DNA of 64,000 bases, taken from contig CM039510.1 in NCBI GenBank assembly GCA_022432975.1, positions 7,389,387-7,453,386 of the forward strand, given 5' to 3'. The notes below the pieces were generated by a model that worked only from the letters and a program-made list of their open reading frames with translations, was not told the origin of the DNA and made no database searches. The position numbers and the translations under genes were made by a program. The stretch is from Begonia masoniana (Eukaryota; Streptophyta; Magnoliopsida; Cucurbitales; Begoniaceae). The first letter of the stretch is position 1, and every line of letters begins with the position of its first letter. Shown one piece after another: positions 10,150-22,245 of the stretch.

Positions 10150-10363
10150 TTTTTTTTAATATTGAATTTACTTTCGGTTCAGTTTGGTTTTTCTCGATTT
10201 TTCTTAATTAGAACCAAAAATCGAAACGAATATATCCGTTCTATTTGGTTCAATTCTAACACCAAATTTTTGAATATTAGAAGTGAAACAAACCAAACTG
10301 AAATGCTCGATTTGACTCGGTTACCCGATTCGAACTGAACTGAATTCCACCCCTACTCTTCTG

Positions 10364-10651
10364 TTGTCTCACCTTCTTTAAAATACTCTTCAACCCTAAT
10401 TCACGTATGACAGTCTACGACACCGTTTTAATAAAAGGAATAACAAAAGGAAATGTATTTCAAAACTAATGACTACTTAACTATTTGCAGTGCCTTCTCC
10501 TGAGTCTTCGAGAGCCTTAGTCTTTCGGTGGCAATGACGACCTGTTGTGACAGAATGCAACATTTAATACAATCCAAATATATTTCACTTGCATTAACAT
10601 AACTGAAAATTGAAGAGAAATAGAATTTGAATTTATTTGATTCTAAATGTT
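10364..10651. other. Intergenic sequence between hAT-like element and Copia-A
   Basis: Once the hAT-like element is removed this joins directly to 3128, so it was once the upstream region of the SR gene. On the minus strand it contains an A/T-rich TATTTTAAA near 10384. No open frame or RS-coding exon was recognised. Confidence 0.45.
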
Positions 10652-10656
10652 GATAT

Positions 10657-10882
10657 TATTAAACTATATACACTATTCATTTAGAGTTTTTAGTTAGATT
10701 GCATGTATAGTTTCTTTATCATCATTGTTGTCTTTTACATATATACATATACAATCTTGGATAGTGAAATATACAGAATCATTTATTGCTGTCGTCTTTT
10801 TCTCTCCTTCTTTCTCCTCTACTGTTCATCATCTTCCTGCTTCCTCTGTTCTTCAAACCAGTACAAACTACATTCCTCAACG
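10657..10882 (+). repeat. 5' LTR of Copia-A
   Basis: 226 bp, TATTAAACTATATACACT ... CATTCCTCAACG. Nearly identical to 15640-15867, differing mainly in a small TA/GT indel near 10740 and a few substitutions. Confidence 0.92.
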
Positions 10883-10899
10883 TGGAATCAGAGCTCCAT

Positions 10900-13800
10900 A
10901 TGGCATCCACTAATTCAACCATTCCCTCCTCTCCCTCAACCCCTGTTTCCTCCTCCTCTCTTCCACCCTTCCCCACCGTCAATCAAACATTAACCACAAT
11001 CCCCAAATTACCTCGTGTGGGAGACTCAAATTCTTCACATTGTCACCACCAATGGGATTGCCAACATGCTCGATGGATCCTGTCCCCATCCTCCTCTGTC
11101 TCTGGATAATCTCTCCTCTCAGCCCAACCATGAATTCACCCTTTGGCAGCAGTACAACAGTCTGTTACTGAGCTGGATTTTTTATTCAATTCGGAAGATC
11201 TGCTTCCCCAGTTCATTGCCTTTACGATTGCCAGTGACGTCTAGAAAGCTCTGGCACTTCGTTTTGCTTCTTCGTCCCTTGCTCGCATTACATATCTTCG
11301 AAATCAATTCCGTTGTATCTCCAAAGATGGAGTTTCTGCCGCTACCTATATCCACAAGATTACCTCCCTCTGCAACACTATGACTGCTATCGAGGCAAAC
11401 CGTCGCCTACCAAGACCACCTCCTCTATTTCTTGGGCGGTTTGGGTAGTGAGTATAACGCATTTGTGACTTCGATCACCAATCGCTCTGATCAGCCACCG
11501 CTCGAAGAAATCTACAGCCTCCTCTAAAGTTACGATTTTCGGCTGGAGATACAGAACCTCACAATCAGCCTCCCGACACCGACTTAGCTTCAGGTGAACA
11601 CCGCCTACCAGCGTTCGTTCCGTCCACCCTGGAGTCGTCGGCCACGATTTCCGCCTAGCCCCAATATCCCGTCGGGTTATCAGCAGCACCCTGGGTATTC
11701 TAACACCGGGCCACTTTTGCAGGCCACCTCTTAGAGGCCTCCCTAGCCCAACAGGCCTATGTGCAAGATCTACAATAAAGTGGGCCACTCGGCCCTAAAA
11801 TGCTACCATCTCTCTTATGCAGCCCACCGCGCCCCAAACCTTATTTTTCAAGCCCACCTAACTACCTTACGTCTGACCCGACTCAAGTCCCTTGCCCATC
11901 AGTCCATCCCACCTCATCCTTTAACCATTTCCAGCCCAACCCATCAACCCATACCCATCCAACACTTACTCATTACCCGCCCGATCCGACCTTTTCCCAT
12001 GCCCATTTCCCTCCTGACTCGAACCTTCCCCCCACCCAATTTCAGTCTCCCAAATTGGCTTTCTTCCCCCTCACTGACTTTCGCCGGCCTCCTCCCCACA
12101 CCGGATTTCTCTTCACCGGCTGCTCCCTGGGTTCTGGATTCCGGAGCTACTCACCATTTCTTGTCCCACTCAGACTATCTCAACCATCTCTCCAATCTCC
12201 CTCTGCCTTCGCAAGTTGCCACCGCCAAAGGTACCTCTCTTCCTATTTTTCAATATGGTTCTTCTGTTATTCCGGCCAATGGCTGCTCTCTCACCTTGCC
12301 CACTATTTATTATACTCCTCACCTTTCTCACAATCTGCTGAGTGTTTCTCAACTGTGTAAAGACAATTCGGTTTACGTTGAATTTCACCCCAACTATTTT
12401 CTTGTTAAGGATCGGCTCAATCACCGCATCCTGCTCCATGGGACTCTCACTAATGGTCTTTATCGTCTCCCTCCGGCTGCCACCCTTTTGTCTCTTGCTG
12501 CTCGGATCACAGACTCTGCCCTTGTTTTGCAATCTCTCTGGCACAATTGCTTGGGGCATCCTTCCCCTCGTGTGTTGCAACAAGTCCTACGTTTTTGTAA
12601 TCTCAATTCACAGTCTATTTTGTCTGAACTTTGTACTCCTTGTCAAATGAGTAAAAGTCATCAATTACCGTTTCAAATTTCTCAATCTCATTCTCAATTT
12701 CCTTTTGATTTTGCACATATTGATGTGTGGGGTCTGTCTCCGGTCACCTCTATTACTGGTGCACGATACTTCCTTTTATTTGTCGATGGCTATACCCGTT
12801 ACACTTGGTTTTTTCCACTCAAATTAAAAAGTGACGTTTACAAAACATTCGTGAATTTCCACCAATTTGTTCTCACTCAATTCGGTGTTAAAATCAAACT
12901 CGTTCAATCGGACTGGGGTGGTGAATTTCAGGCTCTTACTCCTCTCCTTAAGTCTCTTGGCATTCAACACCGAATTTCTTGTCCGTATACACCAAATCAA
13001 AATGGTCGAGTTGAACGAAAAAATTGTTATGTCGTCAAAACCGGCCTCTCTCTACTTTTTCACTCCTCTGTCCCTCACCATTTCTAGACCTATGCTTTCT
13101 TCACTGCGGCTAGCTTAATCAATTTACTCCCCACCCCTGTCCTACACCACAAATCCCCTTTTGATTGTCTGTTCAATAAACTCCCCGATTACTCTTCTTT
13201 CCATGTCTTTGGTTGTCTCTGTTTTCCTCTTATTCGTCCCTTTAACCAACACAAACTCCAACCTCGATCTCTTCCATGTGTCTTCTTAGGCTCCAGCCCA
13301 AACCACAAAGGTTTCCTCTATCTTGATCCCCACTCCCACAAAGTATACATTTCTCGTCACGTTACCTTTGTTGAGTCTCAATTTCCTTTCTCTAACTTCC
13401 CTAAATCTGTCTCTCTACTTCCCTCATTTTCCCTTGCTATCCCTTCCCTATCTCATCCCCCACCGATACTCCCATACCCCTCTCTCCATCCCCTCTCTCA
13501 GTCCTCCCCTGTAACAACCTTTTTATCCAGTAAGATATTGTCCGCTCTGGGGATTGGGCCGCAACCCAATATCCTCCTCTTACGACTTTGTTTGGCGACG
13601 ACTTCCCAGTCGGTCACCCAACCTGGTACTACTCTCGTCGAAGCACTTTTAACTTCGGAGTTCTTATGGGATCCGTTGTCAATTGTGCTCCAAAACACGT
13701 CTTACTATCTTGGGAGGGTTTCCTTACATATGTTTCATTTCCACATACTTCCCCAAGTGATGTGGGATTGTGACGACCCCCCTTTCTACGACCGAATCCT

Positions 13801-15621
13801 CCGGCCCAAGTCCAACTCGGGATCCGTGGAGTTTTAACCCAGCACGTCACCCTCCGGCCCAAGTCCCACTCGGGATTTGCGGAGCACTGGGTGGTTCCTC
13901 CTCATACGTGTCCATTCGGGTCATCATATCCCCACATCTCCTATTCCCACTTCTACCATACTTCCTCCTCCTCTACCACCTGCCCCCATGCCTATCCAAA
14001 TCCCTCATCCTCTGCCACTTAACACTCACCAAATGACCACCAGGGCTAAAGCTGGTGTCTTTAAGCCAAATGCCTTACTCCTCAAACCCGCATTTGAACC
14101 CAAAACGTTCACTCAAGCTTCACGATATTCGCATTGGCTTACCGCTATGCAAGAGGAAATTTCTGCTCTCACCCACACCAACACCTGGCAGCTAGCTCCT
14201 CTTCCTCCCGGAGCGAAACTTATCGGCTGCAAGTGGGTTTTCAAGACTAAGCTCAACTCTGAGGGTAAGGTTGCTCGGTACAAGGCTCATGTCGTAGCCA
14301 AAGGTTACGACTAGACTGAAGATATTGATTATGATGAGACTTTCAGACCTGTAGTCAAACCTACTTTTATACGCACCGTGCTCTCCTTAGCCGTCTCCTC
14401 TCGCTGGGTTATCAGACAACTAGATATCAGCAATGCCTTCTTACACGGTGATTTGACGGAAAAAGTATACATGCAACAGCCTCCCGGTTTTATTGATCCT
14501 TCTTTTCCATCAGCCGTTTGCTTTCTACAGAAGGCTCTATATAGTCTCAAACAATCACCGAGAGCGTGGTACACCAAGTTATACACTGCCTCAATTCATA
14601 GGGGTTCTCCGCTTCAAAGTCCGACTCATCCCTGTTCATCCACCTTACACCGTCATCCATCGTCATTATGCTTGTGTATGTTGATGATATTATTGTCACA
14701 GGTGACTCTACTGCTATCTTGGACCAGCTCTTCACATACCTACACTCTCAGTTTAGAGTCCGCGATCTCGGACCATTATCATACTTCCTCGGCATCTCAG
14801 TCACCCAGACACCTATTGGTATGACTCTTTCCTAGTCCCGTTATATCTCTGAGCTACTCCACAGGGCCAATATGGATTCCTCCAAGCCGGTTCCGACTCT
14901 CATGGTGGCTGGACCCATGTTATCTATCCATTAAGGGACACCCTTACGTAATGGCTTTCTATATCGGAGCATAGTGGGAGGCCTCCAGTATTATAGTCTT
15001 ACTTGCCCAGATATTGCGTATGCTGTTAACAAAGTCTCACAGTTCATGCATTCGCCTTCTGATATTCACTAGCAAGCTGTCAAAAGGATTTTACGGTACT
15101 TAAAAGGTACTCCTTCTCTCGGCATCTCCTTTATGCCCTCCACTTCCTTTGCTCTGACGTGTTACACGGACGTTGACTGGGCCTCCTGTTCTGATGACCG
15201 TAAAAGCACTAGCGGATTCTGCGTTTTTCTCGGCGACAACTTTATTTCCTGGTCTTCCACCAAACAGAAAGTCGTCTCACGCTCTAGCACGGAATCTGAA
15301 TATCATAGTGTCACTAATGGTGCGGCTGAAGTTCTCTGGCTCCAATCACTTCTAAAAGAGCTTGGTATGATCTCTCCCACAGTACCTCTCATCCTCTGCG
15401 ACAATTTAAGTGCAACTTACTTTGCCTCAAATTCTGTCATGCACTCTAAATCCAAATATGTAGAGATAGATTTTCATTTCGTCAGGGAAAAGTTGCTTCA
15501 AAAAACGTTATCAGTTAAGTTCACTCCTTCACCCAATCAACTTGCTGATGCTCTCACTAAACCTCTCCCACCGGCACCTATCAACGTTTTCTTATCCAAG
15601 ATCTTCGGCTCTCCGTCTTGA
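10900..15621 (+). pseudogene. Copia-A Gag-Pol polyprotein, broken
   Basis: Begins at ATG 10900 (MASTNSTIPSS). Gag changes frame within about 120 codons and carries stops near 11520. The zinc-knuckle remnant (NKVGHSALKCYH, near 11775) has lost part of its CCHC. Protease (VLDSGATHHFLSHSD, near 12140), GAG-pre-integrase and integrase core (HIDVWG near 12720, then SDWGGEF and the PYTPNQNG region near 12990) stay open until a stop at 13085-13087. A TRIM solo LTR splits the integrase tail. RT starts near 14035 (MTTRAKAGVFK), meets a stop at 14312-14314 and shifts frame near 14600; YVDD is readable only in another frame. RNase H (15133-15621) is open, ending in the ADALTKPL motif. Dead coding sequence. 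Confidence 0.88.
13510..13928 (-). mobile_element. Solo LTR of a Cassandra-like TRIM carrying 5S rRNA sequence
   Basis: 419 bp, TGTAAC ... TCATCATA on the plus strand, flanked by TCCCC duplications (13505-13509 and 13929-13933). It matches both LTRs of the complete TRIM at 49457-50277, which sets the minus orientation. Minus-strand 13680-13601 is clearly 5S-rRNA-derived: GGATCCCATAAGAACTCC, AAGTTAAAAGTGCTT, the GAGAGTAGTACCAGG intermediate element and GGGTGACCGACTGGGAAGT. 5S sequence within an LTR is the hallmark of Cassandra TRIMs. Confidence 0.88.
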
Positions 15622-15639
15622 TCTTGAGGGGGGGGGGGG

Positions 15640-15867
15640 TATTAAACTATATACACTATTCATTTAGAGTTTTTAGTTAGATTACATGTATAGTTTCTTT
15701 ATCATCATTGTTGTCTTTTACATATATATACATGTACAATCTTGGATAGTGAAATATACAGAATCATTTATTGCAGCCGACTTTTTCTCTCCTTCTTTCT
15801 CCTCTACTGTTCATCATCTTCCTACTTCCTCTGTTCTTCAAACCAGTACAAACTACATTCCTCAACG
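15640..15867 (+). repeat. 3' LTR of Copia-A
   Basis: 228 bp partner of 10657-10882. It is preceded by a guanine-run polypurine tract and followed by the GATAT target duplication. Confidence 0.92.
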
Positions 15868-15872
15868 GATAT

Positions 15873-17499
15873 GAATTAAGATATATCTTGAAAGTTGATC
15901 CAAACCTAAAACAAGTTTGATTAGTTCATTGCACATTCTGATTGCGGTTATGTAAATCGGCAATGAAAAAGCACTCAGAGACCGAAGAAACTTAACCTAA
16001 TAAAGACAATCAACTATTATGACCAATAATTCAACAGACACTTGAAGAAAATATATTTAGAAATATCGTAAGAATGCGCAATATCAAACCATGTCATGTA
16101 AATTTTAAAAAAACAACTTGGCCAAATTCGCTAAAATCTAAGGGTTTATCTATTCTTACGAGAACTCATCTCTGTGTAATCCAGAAACATAAATAATTCA
16201 GAGACTTGAAAAAGAATACTGTGTAAGCAACTAAAAAAGAGAGTAGAAAATCACCATATTTTCTGGAGACAGGGTGATAAAAAACAACCCTAAGACTACT
16301 ACGGTACGATAGATCATCAGTTAGGACCCCCCACGTCACGATTGCTTAAAAAAATATTTTTTAATAGTCTCCTACAGACTCAATAGAAAACCTATGTTGT
16401 ACCTACGTATTCTACAGTAGGAGCACAAAGAGAAGTATGCACCAAATGATCGATCAATAGATAAAGTGATAAACCCCCATATGGGTTGCAGCCCTTTGAA
16501 CAAAATGTGAGCTAAACGTATCTAAATTCTCTTAGAAGTTGATAACTTTATGAAAATTAGAGTTCCTGTCAATGTTCTAAACAAAGTTTGATATTTATTT
16601 TCGAATTTTTTGATAATTTTAATTTATTTTAAAGTTGTAATGCTGATAAATAATCAAATAAGTGAAACAAAGATGAAAAATATGAATTTTGAAAGTCGAG
16701 TCGCGGCTCCAAGAAGGTTGAACCGCAGCTTAACAAGTAAAAAAATTGGTGTCCATTGGCTAACCATATTTAATAAACGGGATGGTAATGCCTATGAATT
16801 CAAAATGTTCATCCTAGAGTCCATGATGTTGTACACGAGGCGTGAAATCCCTAGGGTTTCAAATCCAGACATTTAATATAATCTACTCCTTTATATAATA
16901 TAGACAGAGTTTGCAACTAGCTGTAAAAACCAGCTAAAGAAAAATACAGCACAATTCATCTATAATTCACACAACACATGAAACAAATACAAACAAAAAA
17001 CTTTACCTCAAACTTCTCTATGTAATCTCTGGTTCATCACCTGTATGTTAAATTCTAAATTTGTTCAAGTGTTTGTTGTAAAATCCTGTTTCTCTCTTCT
17101 TTCCAAACTCTTTCTTCTTTTTGTTATGATGATCAACAGAAATATCTGATGTGATTGTTTTTGCTCAATTTAGGGCATTACTTACAAAAGAGAGAAGAGC
17201 TCATGGTGATTTAAATTTGCTCAATTTAATGTGGTGACTATGCAGAGAAAATATATTTACTAAGAGGAATACGTTGTTGTTGGTTATGTGTTCATCCTTG
17301 ATGAACTGTTTTCATCTCTCCATAGCTCTCAAAGTGGAGGACGGCTTATTAGGCAGGAGTCCAAAGCTTCATTTGGGTACTAATCCTTTTCACTTAGATT
17401 TTAGATACACACAAAATGCACATGAATTGAATTAAGCTGCATGGAATCATTGAAGAATTTTCGTTCCTAAAATCACCAGAGTCATTAAGTTTGGCCGTC
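15873..17499. other. Intergenic, no feature recognised
   Basis: AT-rich sequence between Copia-A and Copia-B. Short chance frames occur (for example 88 codons at 16610-16876) but have no motif, splice structure or composition suggesting a gene. No terminal repeats or RNA gene noticed. Confidence 0.5.
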
Positions 17500-17504
17500 C
17501 TTTT

Positions 17505-18142
17505 TGTTGGGAAAATAACAATAATTTGTTGGAACGAGAAATGATAGCGGAAGTGATCCGAAAAATACCAGAAATATTTTTTCACGTCGTAAGATTATAA
17601 CGACCAAGAAATAAGAGAAATAATGGCTAAATGAATACCGAGAATTTTTACGTGAAAACCCAAATCGGGAAAAAACCACCGGGACCGAGTCCAGAAAGAT
17701 CTCACTATGAAAAATAGGATTTACAATATTTTTCTACATATCAAATATTCTAGAAAATATTCACTAAGAGAAATGACCACTCTTAGAACTCTCAATGTGC
17801 ACAAAAGCACCACACCTATTTTTCTCTCACACCTTTCTTTTCTCCCCTTCCAAAATAATACTCTCTTATTTTCTCTCTTTCTTCACTCTGCCGAAGAAGT
17901 TGCTTCGGATGGTTTTTCCAACTGAAGAACTTCCCTATTTATAGGGAAGTTTGTCACAAAGGACAAACTTGAAAAAACGACACCTCCCTTAAAATAAGGC
18001 AGGCACTGAAAGAAGAAGAAGAAAAATATCTTCTTCTTTTTCCTTTTCATTTAGTGCTGCTTGTAGGCGCCGCTGAAGAGAAGAAATTTTCTTCTCTTTA
18101 GCTTTAAATGCTGGGTCCCTCATCATAATGAGGGAACCCACA
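17505..18142 (-). repeat. 3' LTR of Copia-B
   Basis: 638 bp, 161 bp shorter than its partner. The main difference is a segment present in the 5' LTR (about 22368-22524) and missing here near 17627. Confidence 0.92.
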
Positions 18143-18302
18143 AATCTCCCCCTCCCGATTTATGATGAGGAATCTCCAACAATCCCGCTTTTCATCAACT
18201 AGTCTCGAGCTTCTCCTTTGGTAAAGCTTTCGTCAACATATCCGAACCATTTTCACTGGTGTGCCCTTTCGCCAAGTGCAACTGCTTTGTCTCGAGCAAA
18301 TC

Positions 18303-21300
18303 TCAAACCCAATGATACCTCACATCAATATGCTTGGACCTCGAATGAAATGATGAATTCTTGAAGAGATGGATAGCACTCTGGCTATCACTGAACATAA
18401 TATACTTCTCTTGGAGCAGACCCAATTCCTCAAGAAATCTCTTCATCCATAAAGCCTCCTTGTAACCCTCAGTGATTGCAATGTACTCGGCTTCTGTGGT
18501 GGATAGTGTAACACAATCTTGCAGCTTGGATTGCCAAGACACGGCTCCTCCTGCAAAAATCATCAAGAATCCTGAAATTGACCTCCTGAATCAACGTTAC
18601 CGGCCATATCTGAATCGGCTACTAGCATAGGATCAATGCCACCGAAACACAAACACAACCTGGAAGTGTCTTTGAGATATCTGAATATCCATTTCACTGC
18701 TTCCCAGTGTTCTTTGCCAGGATTGGAGAGAAATCGGCTAACTGCTCCAACTGAATGAGCAATATCGGGTCGAGTGCAAACCATGACGTACATCAAACTG
18801 CCAACTGCAGATGCATAAGGAACTCCACTCATGTTGGCTCTGTCTTTCTCACTTATAGGACATTGCTCTGAAGTGAGCTTGAAGTGACCTGCAAGTGGAG
18901 AACACACAACTTTGGCCTTGCTCATGTTGAACTTTTCAAGTACTTTCTCGATGTAGTCTTCTTGAGATAACCACAATTTCCCATTTTTCCTATCATGAGA
19001 TATCTTCATACCAAGTATCTTCTTTGCTGCACCCAAGTCTTTCATAGCAAAAGACTTGCTCAATTCTCCCTTCAACTTAGCAATCTTGCTAGTGTCACGG
19101 CCTATGATCAGCATATCGTCAACATACAAGAGGAGAATAACGAAATCATCATCGGAATACCTCTTGATGAACACACAATGGTCTGACGATGTCCGGATGT
19201 ACCCTTGACTCACCATGAAAGAGTCAAACTTCTTGTACCACTGACATGGAGCTTGTTTGAGGCCATACAAGTTCTTCTTCAACTTGCACACAAGTTGTTC
19301 TTTCCCTTTGACTTTGAATCTCTTTGGCTGCTCCATGTAAATTTCTTCTTCCAAGTCACCATGAAGAAATGCAATTTTCACATCAAGTTGCTCGATCTCC
19401 AAGTTCAAGCGTGTCGCTAAACCAAGAGCAACTCGGATCGAGGACATCTTCACCACCAGTGAGAATATTTCTTCAAAGTCAATTCCTTTATTCTGACCAT
19501 ACCCCTTCACGACTGATCGAGCCTTGTACCTTGGCTGTGAGCTTGCATTTTCGGTCTTCAACTTGTAGAGCCATCTGTTCTTGAGAGCTTTCTTTCCTTG
19601 GGGTAACTTCACCAAGTCATAAGTGTTGTTCTCATGAAGAGACTGCATCTCCTCTTCCATGGCTTTCAACCACAATTTCTTCTCATTAACAGATGTGGCC
19701 TCTTGGTAAGTGTCTGGCTCTCCACCATCTGTGAGCATTACATACTCATCTGAAGTGTATCTCGTCGAAGGACGTCGTTCTCTAGTAGATCTTCTCAACG
19801 GAGGTTCTTCTGGCAACTCTTGAACCTCTTCTTCGACTTGCTCAGTCGGTTCAACATCAACTGTGGGGATTTCGCCATTTTCTGGACCGGTATCATGTTC
19901 TGGTTCTGCTCCCCCTTGATCGGAATGTACTGTAGGTGTAGAAATTTGATCCAAATCGATCAAATCATCATTGCACCTCTCTATCATTTCTGCCTTGTCG
20001 ATGTCTTTGATGCCTTGGTCTTCTACGAACACTGCATCTCTGCTTCTGATTAGCTTTTTCTGCACCGGATCATAGAACTTGTAGCCAAACTCATCAAGAC
20101 CATAATCGATGAACACACACGGCCTCGTCTTCACATCTAGCTTCGATCGCTCGTCTTTTGGAATGTGAACAAAGGCCTTGCACCCAAAGGTGCGCAGATG
20201 ATTGTAAGAAACTTCTTTTCTTGACCATATCTTGTCTGGAACTTCGAAGTTTAGTGGAACACTAGCCGTGAGGTTCAACACATGAACCACTGTACTCAAG
20301 GCTTCACCCCAGAAGGACCTCGACAACTGTGACTGGAAAAGCAAACATCTCACCCTCTCAACGAGTGTCCTGTTCATTCTCTCAGCTAATCCGTTCAGCT
20401 GAGGAGTCTCCGGAGGTGTCTTTTGATGCCGAATACCCTGCTCTCTACAGTACTCATCAAAAGGACCACATTACTCACCTTCATTATCTGTCCGGATGCA
20501 TTTTAGCTTCACACATGTTTCTCTTTCCACACGAGCGTGAAACTGCTTGAAGACGTCTAGCACTTGATCTTTTGTCTTTAACGTATATTAATCTTCCTTG
20601 AATGATCATCGATAAAAGTCACAAAGTACAACGCACCTCTAAGTGTTCTTGTCTTCATCGGGCCGCACACATCGGAGTACACCATGTTGAGTATACCCGG
20701 CTTCCGCGAGTGGGGGACACTTTTAAAGGCTACTCGAGTATGCTTACCAGCCAAAAAATGAGCACACTACTTTAGAGAGCCTTCTTTTATACCTGATAGC
20801 AAGTTCTTCTTGGCGAGAATCATCAAGCCCTTCTCACTCATATGGCTAAGCCGATTGTGCCAAAGATCTACCACGTCTTCATGGTCCACCGTATGGACTG
20901 TGGAATCTGAGATCTTTGCATGTATCACATACAAAGAGGAGCATTTTTGTCCTCTCGCCACAATTAAAGAGCCTTTGGCGAGCTTCCATTTTCCATCACG
21001 AAAGGTATTGCAAAACCCTTCGTCGTCAAGCTTTCCGGTCGAGATTAAATTCATGCGGATGTCAGGAATGTGCTTCACACCTCTCAAAAATAAGGTGTTG
21101 CCATTGTCGGTTTCTAAACGTTCATCTCTCATACCAATGGCTTTTTGCAACGCCATCATTTTCTATCCTTACACTTCCAAAGTCACCGGAAGTTAGAACG
21201 TGAAGAAATCCCTCCGTGAAGTTGCATGTATTGAAGTGCCACTATCAATTACCCAACTTTGGGAGGCGAGATTAACGACATCTTCGTCGTACACTATAAA

Positions 21301-22123
21301 GAACTCATCGGTGGCCGTGGCTACCTTCTCACCTGTGTCACCTTCTTCGGCCTTCATTTCGTTTCCCTTGGTATTCGAATTTTCTCGAAGAAATTTTCTA
21401 CAAAATCTCTTGCTGTGACCCTTCTTGCCACAATAATAACACTCAACGTTGGCGTATTTTCTGGACTTGCTTTGACTCCAGTTTCTGTTAGCCAGACCTT
21501 TGCTTTGACTCCTCCCCTTGTTTTCGGTGACTAAGACGTCTGATTGTGAAGAGGAACCTGTTGACTTTCTTCTCATTTCCTCGTTCAGAACACTACTTTT
21601 GACTACATCCATAGCCAAAACACCATCTGGGGCCGAGTTAGACAACGACATTCTGAATGTCTCCCACGAGTCCGGCAAAGTCCCAAGAAGCATCAACCCT
21701 TGAACTTCTTCATCAAATTTGATTTTCATTCCAGCCAACTGATTGATAATTCCTTGAAATGTATTCAAGTGATCGGTCATAGCTTTTCCATTCTCGTACT
21801 TAAACCCAAAAGCTGCTTGATCAAAAACAGCTTGTTGTTACCAGTCTTCCGAGTGTACAACTCCTCAAGCTTTTTCCACAAGCTCTGAGCGTTCTTTTCC
21901 TCACTAACATGGTTGAGGACATTATCATTTACCACTGTCGAATGTAACCGCACTCTTGACGATGACATAATTCCTATTCGACGTCAGATTTATCTGCCGG
22001 CTTCGCACCAGCAAACACAGGTAAATAATAGTATTTCACATAGAGAAGATCTTTCATCTTCCCTTTCCACACATGATAGTTGGAGCCGTTTAACGTGACC
22101 ATCCGACTCGGATTACTCTCCAT
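18303..22123 (-). pseudogene. Copia-B Gag-Pol polyprotein, broken
   Basis: Starts at ATG 22123-22121 ([19 protein letters not shown]), the usual UBN2-type Gag opening. Breaks occur near 22000 and 21780 in Gag. The zinc knuckle CYYCGKKGHSKRFC (near 21440-21400) and protease SWVIDSGTSIHAT (near 21240) are intact. GAG-pre-integrase follows (21159-20767; LWHNRLSHMSEKG). The integrase catalytic core between 20766 and 20378 is frame-shifted and carries stops. A long frame (20377-18563) covers the integrase tail, RT (YVDDMLIIG near 19105) and early RNase H; a frame change at 18563 leads to the last 87 codons ending near SKHIDVRYHWV. Inactive because of the integrase damage. Confidence 0.9.
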
Positions 22124-22245
22124 AATTCAAATACGGCACAAGGACTACAACCTCTAAAATTTTTTCTGATGTGAAAGATCAGTTTAAAAACCGCAACCAC
22201 AGAGCATACTAAATTTAAAGAAGTTAACCTGGCTCTGATACCACT

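Larger units (their letters stand above)
3137..10355. mobile_element. hAT-like element, interrupted by two MULE-type insertions
   Basis: Starts TAGGGTGGAATT and ends with the inverted AATTCCACCCCTA. It is flanked by identical 8-bp duplications CTCTTCTG (3129-3136 and 10356-10363), the target length of the hAT superfamily. Subterminal sequence at both ends is rich in GGTTCGG/CCGAACC-type repeats. Taking out the nested elements (3858-10149 and one duplicated target) leaves about 0.9 kb with no transposase, so it is non-autonomous. It also contains the C/T-rich possible leader exon of the SR gene (3687-3830), so it may have captured host sequence or landed around a promoter. The TIRs are short and imperfect, so the main evidence is the 8-bp duplication. 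Confidence 0.68.
10657..15867 (+). mobile_element. Copia-A: decayed Ty1/Copia retrotransposon
   Basis: 5,211 bp bounded by LTRs of 226 and 228 bp with GATAT duplications (10652-10656 and 15868-15872). A primer-binding site TGGAATCAGAGCTC (initiator-Met type, drifted) starts at 10883, and a polypurine tract ending in 12 G (15628-15639) precedes the 3' LTR. LTR ends are TATTA...CAACG instead of TG...CA. Gag-Pol order is GAG, protease, integrase, RT, RNase H. RT and RNase H motifs resemble the Ale/Retrofit lineage (inferred). It carries a TRIM solo LTR at 13510-13928. Confidence 0.92.

Noticed and set aside
13601..13680. A 5S rRNA gene on the minus strand
   Set aside because: Only part of 5S is present, with substitutions in the control regions, and it lies inside a TRIM LTR with TCCCC duplications; the same holds at 49548-49626 and 49991-50070.
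22231..22243. tRNA-like sequences GGCTCTGATACCA / TGGTATCAGAGCC at several places
   Set aside because: These are primer-binding sites next to LTRs; no cloverleaf or full tRNA surrounds them.
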